A DNA stretch of 64,000 nt from Actinopolymorpha rutila (GTDB taxonomy: Bacteria; Actinomycetota; Actinomycetes; Propionibacteriales; Actinopolymorphaceae): contig NZ_JACBZH010000001.1 of the NCBI RefSeq assembly GCF_013407855.1, forward strand, positions 1,240,001 to 1,304,000, read 5' to 3'. This document shows, piece after piece, positions 62,721 to 64,000 of the stretch (its first letter is position 1; each line of letters opens with the position of its first letter). A program made the position numbers and the translations under genes. The notes under the pieces are model-generated. The model was not told the DNA's origin and did not search any database. It was given only the letters and a program-made list of their open reading frames with translations.

Positions 62721-63308
62721 TCAGCCCATCGTCTTCGCGCCGTCCAGGGACTCCCGGATGATGTCGGCGTGGCCCGAGTGCTGGGTGGTCTCGGCGATCA
62801 TGTGCAGGACGACCCGACGAGTGGACCACCGGGCGCCGGGCTCGAACCACGGCGCCTCCGGCAGCGGATGCGACGCGTCCAGGTCGGGCAGCGACGAGAT
62901 GAGCTCGTCGGTGCGGCGGGCGACCTCGGCGTAGTGGTCGAGCACGCCGGCGAGCGTCTCGCCCGGGAGCAACCGGAACTCCTCCGCCCAGCTCGCCAGG
63001 ACCTCCTCGCTGTACTCCATGCTCGCCGGGCCTTCGACGATGAACCGCGCCCAGTTCTCCTCCACCGACGCGACGTGCTTGATCAGGCCGCCCAAGCACA
63101 GCTCGCTCGCGGTGGTTCGCATGGCGGCCTGCTCGTCGGTGAGGTCGCGGGTGGTGTGGCGCAGGAAGAACCGCGCGTGGGCGAGGGCGGCCAGCAGGTC
63201 TGCCCGCTCGCCGGTGGTGGAGGCGGCCGACGCGGCGGCGGATGCGGCGGCGGACTCGGAGACGGACGCGGCGGTGGACGTGAACTGGTTCGAGGCCGAG
63301 TTGCTCAT
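62721..63308 (-). CDS. DinB/DUF664-family protein
   Basis: This 195-aa protein starts at ATG 63308 behind GGAAAGGAA. After an Ala/Ser-rich N-terminus (SVSESAAASAAASAASTT) comes a four-helix DinB fold: LLAALAHARFFLRHTTRDL, a His in GGLIKHVASVEENWARF, and VLHMIAETTQHSGHADIIRE. The three spaced His residues (in KHVASVEE, QHSGHAD and neighbouring positions) fit the metal site of the superfamily. Actinobacterial members are often annotated as mycothiol-dependent or damage-inducible enzymes. It is convergent with the dehydratase gene 46 bp away. Substrate unknown. Confidence 0.85.
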   Translation of the reverse strand: MSNSASNQFTSTAASVSESAAASAAASAASTTGERADLLAALAHARFFLRHTTRDLTDEQAAMRTTASELCLGGLIKHVASVEENWARFIVEGPASMEYSEEVLASWAEEFRLLPGETLAGVLDHYAEVARRTDELISSLPDLDASHPLPEAPWFEPGARWSTRRVVLHMIAETTQHSGHADIIRESLDGAKTMG

Positions 63309-63663
63309 GGTGTTCCTTTCCGGAGGCGTTGATCCCAAGGTAGGAGCCCTACCGGCCACTTCCTGGCCTCAATACCGGACGTCGGAAACTTCTCCGGACC
63401 AGGACCACCGAGCTGATCGACATCACAGAGTGTCACCGCTTTCGGGCGGTCTCACGCCGACCGTGGTGGAGCATCCGAACCACTGTTTCTGCCCGGCACA
63501 ACCGATGCTCAATCCAGTTAGCCAGAATTTTCGGTGTGATTGTCGGGCCCTGTCGCGGCTTTTGCCGACCCAGTCTCGGGGCCTTGCCGCGCACCCGGGA
63601 AAGCCGCTCGACGCACACGGCAATTCCGCGATCGGCGACGGCCGCGAACCTATCCTGTCCGCT
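63309..63663. other. Divergent gap between the DinB and glycosyltransferase genes
   Basis: About 355 bp without a supportable gene, less GC-rich than the rest of the window. It should carry both divergent promoters. I see one loose inverted repeat, GAGCATC (63469-63475) and GATGCTC (63504-63510), and a TATCCT box just before the glycosyltransferase start. Short minus-strand frames here lack any recognisable family. Confidence 0.5.
63651..63656 (+). promoter_or_regulatory. -10-like TATCCT, leaderless promoter of the glycosyltransferase gene
   Basis: TATCCT ends 7 nt before ATG 63664, and no ribosome-binding site precedes that ATG. This favours ATG 63664 over the internal ATG 63697. Confidence 0.45.
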
Positions 63664-64000
63664 ATGCCTCTTCAGCGTCTCCTTCACCAACGCCCGATGA
63701 AGGTCGCCGTTCTCGGGCCCGTCGCGTGGCGAACACCGCCACGTCATTACGGACCCTGGGAACTCGTCACCAGCCTGCTCACCGAAGGGCTGGTCGCCCG
63801 CGGACTCGACGTCACGTTGTTCGCCACGCTCGACTCGCACACGGGCGCCACCTTGGACGGGATCTGCCCGAACGGATACGCCGAGGATCCCGGTCTCGAC
63901 GGCCGGGTGTGGGAGGCGATGCACATCGCGTACGCCTTGGAGCGTTCGGGGGAGTTCGACCTGGTGCACAGCCATCTGGACTGGTTGCCACTGGCGTTCT
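63664..64000 (+). CDS. GT4-family glycosyltransferase, 5' part only
   Basis: The first 112 codons of a GT-B glycosyltransferase are visible; the gene runs off the right edge. After a short N-terminal segment (MPLQRLLHQRP) the Rossmann-like start is VAVLGPVAWRTPPRHYGPWE followed by LVTSLLTEGLVARGLDVTLF, the usual acceptor-domain opening of family 4 retaining enzymes. EFDLVHSHLDWLPLAF is the typical D-x-V-H-x-H motif. An in-frame ATG at 63697 (MKVAVLGP) is the alternative start. The likely role is transfer of a sugar to a glycan or a small molecule. Confidence 0.85.
   Translation, partial: MPLQRLLHQRPMKVAVLGPVAWRTPPRHYGPWELVTSLLTEGLVARGLDVTLFATLDSHTGATLDGICPNGYAEDPGLDGRVWEAMHIAYALERSGEFDLVHSHLDWLPLAF

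Noticed and set aside
63433-63975. Minus-strand frame of 180 codons over the right edge
   Set aside because: It lies opposite the recognisable glycosyltransferase start and has no family similarity.

Overview
The window is GC-rich throughout (my visual estimate is above 70% G+C). It uses many GTG starts and has short gaps between genes, GC-ending codons, DUF222/HNH genes, LGFP-repeat wall proteins, a ZTP riboswitch on glyA and a P450 of the BM3 type. Together these point to a soil-type actinomycete. Propionibacteriales such as Actinopolymorpha or Kribbella are my guess, but the genus is not provable from the sequence. It looks like ordinary chromosome: I see no phage, plasmid, IS element, tRNA, rRNA or CRISPR array.

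Layout. 1-2.8 kb: the 3'-truncated gene of a family 5 oligopeptide-type solute-binding lipoprotein, then a PfkB sugar kinase. 3-7.3 kb: a tightly packed operon of DUF4129, a membrane protein, MoxR ATPase, DUF58 and a membrane protein. 7.3-13.5 kb: asd, a VOC protein, a GNAT acetyltransferase, and a divergent DUF2568/TetR pair with four palindromic operators; the TetR gene overlaps an S9 peptidase gene. 13.5-17.7 kb: two LGFP-repeat/M15 peptidase genes and a putative lipoprotein gene. 17.9-18.5 kb: a decayed DUF402 gene. 18.5-26.3 kb: tex, an orphan gltD, a DUF1275 membrane protein, a FAD enzyme and a TetR gene. 26.3-29.6 kb: a CYP102-type self-sufficient P450 under twin palindromes shared with that TetR. 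29.6-36.9 kb: a first DUF222/HNH gene, membrane proteins, an O-methyltransferase, a secreted propeller/TIM-barrel protein and nagB. 36.9-41.2 kb: a DUF3516 helicase and glyA with its ZTP riboswitch. 41.6-44.9 kb: a membrane-anchored P-loop/TPR protein. 45-52.6 kb: an alcohol dehydrogenase, a beta-phosphoglucomutase/GH65 phosphorylase operon, a small ORF and a large LuxR-type ATPase regulator. 52.6-57.2 kb: an SDR enzyme, a DnaQ-like exonuclease, a second nearly identical DUF222/HNH gene and a nucleotidyltransferase. 57.4-62.7 kb: an operon of GH42 beta-galactosidase, 2-hydroxyacid dehydrogenase, HpcH/HpaI aldolase and a tartrate-dehydratase-like enolase-superfamily enzyme. 62.7-64 kb: a DinB protein and the 5' end of a GT4 glycosyltransferase.

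Themes. Carbohydrate scavenging recurs: PfkB kinase, NagB, the GH65/beta-PGM phosphorolytic pair and the GH42/sugar-acid operon. About eleven genes carry a TAnnnT or CAnnnT box exactly 6-7 nt before the start codon, and most of these lack a Shine-Dalgarno sequence, which suggests leaderless mRNAs. Intergenic gaps often hold short tandem repeats of 7-15 bp, and convergent gene ends often carry long perfect hairpins.

Strongest items for a second look: the near-identical DUF222/HNH pair with sharp homology edges, the two palindromic operator systems, the four-gene sugar-acid operon with repeat insertions in two enzymes, the P-loop/TPR protein, the DUF402 pseudogene and the glyA riboswitch. I did not find a clear-cut, wholly undescribed multi-gene system.
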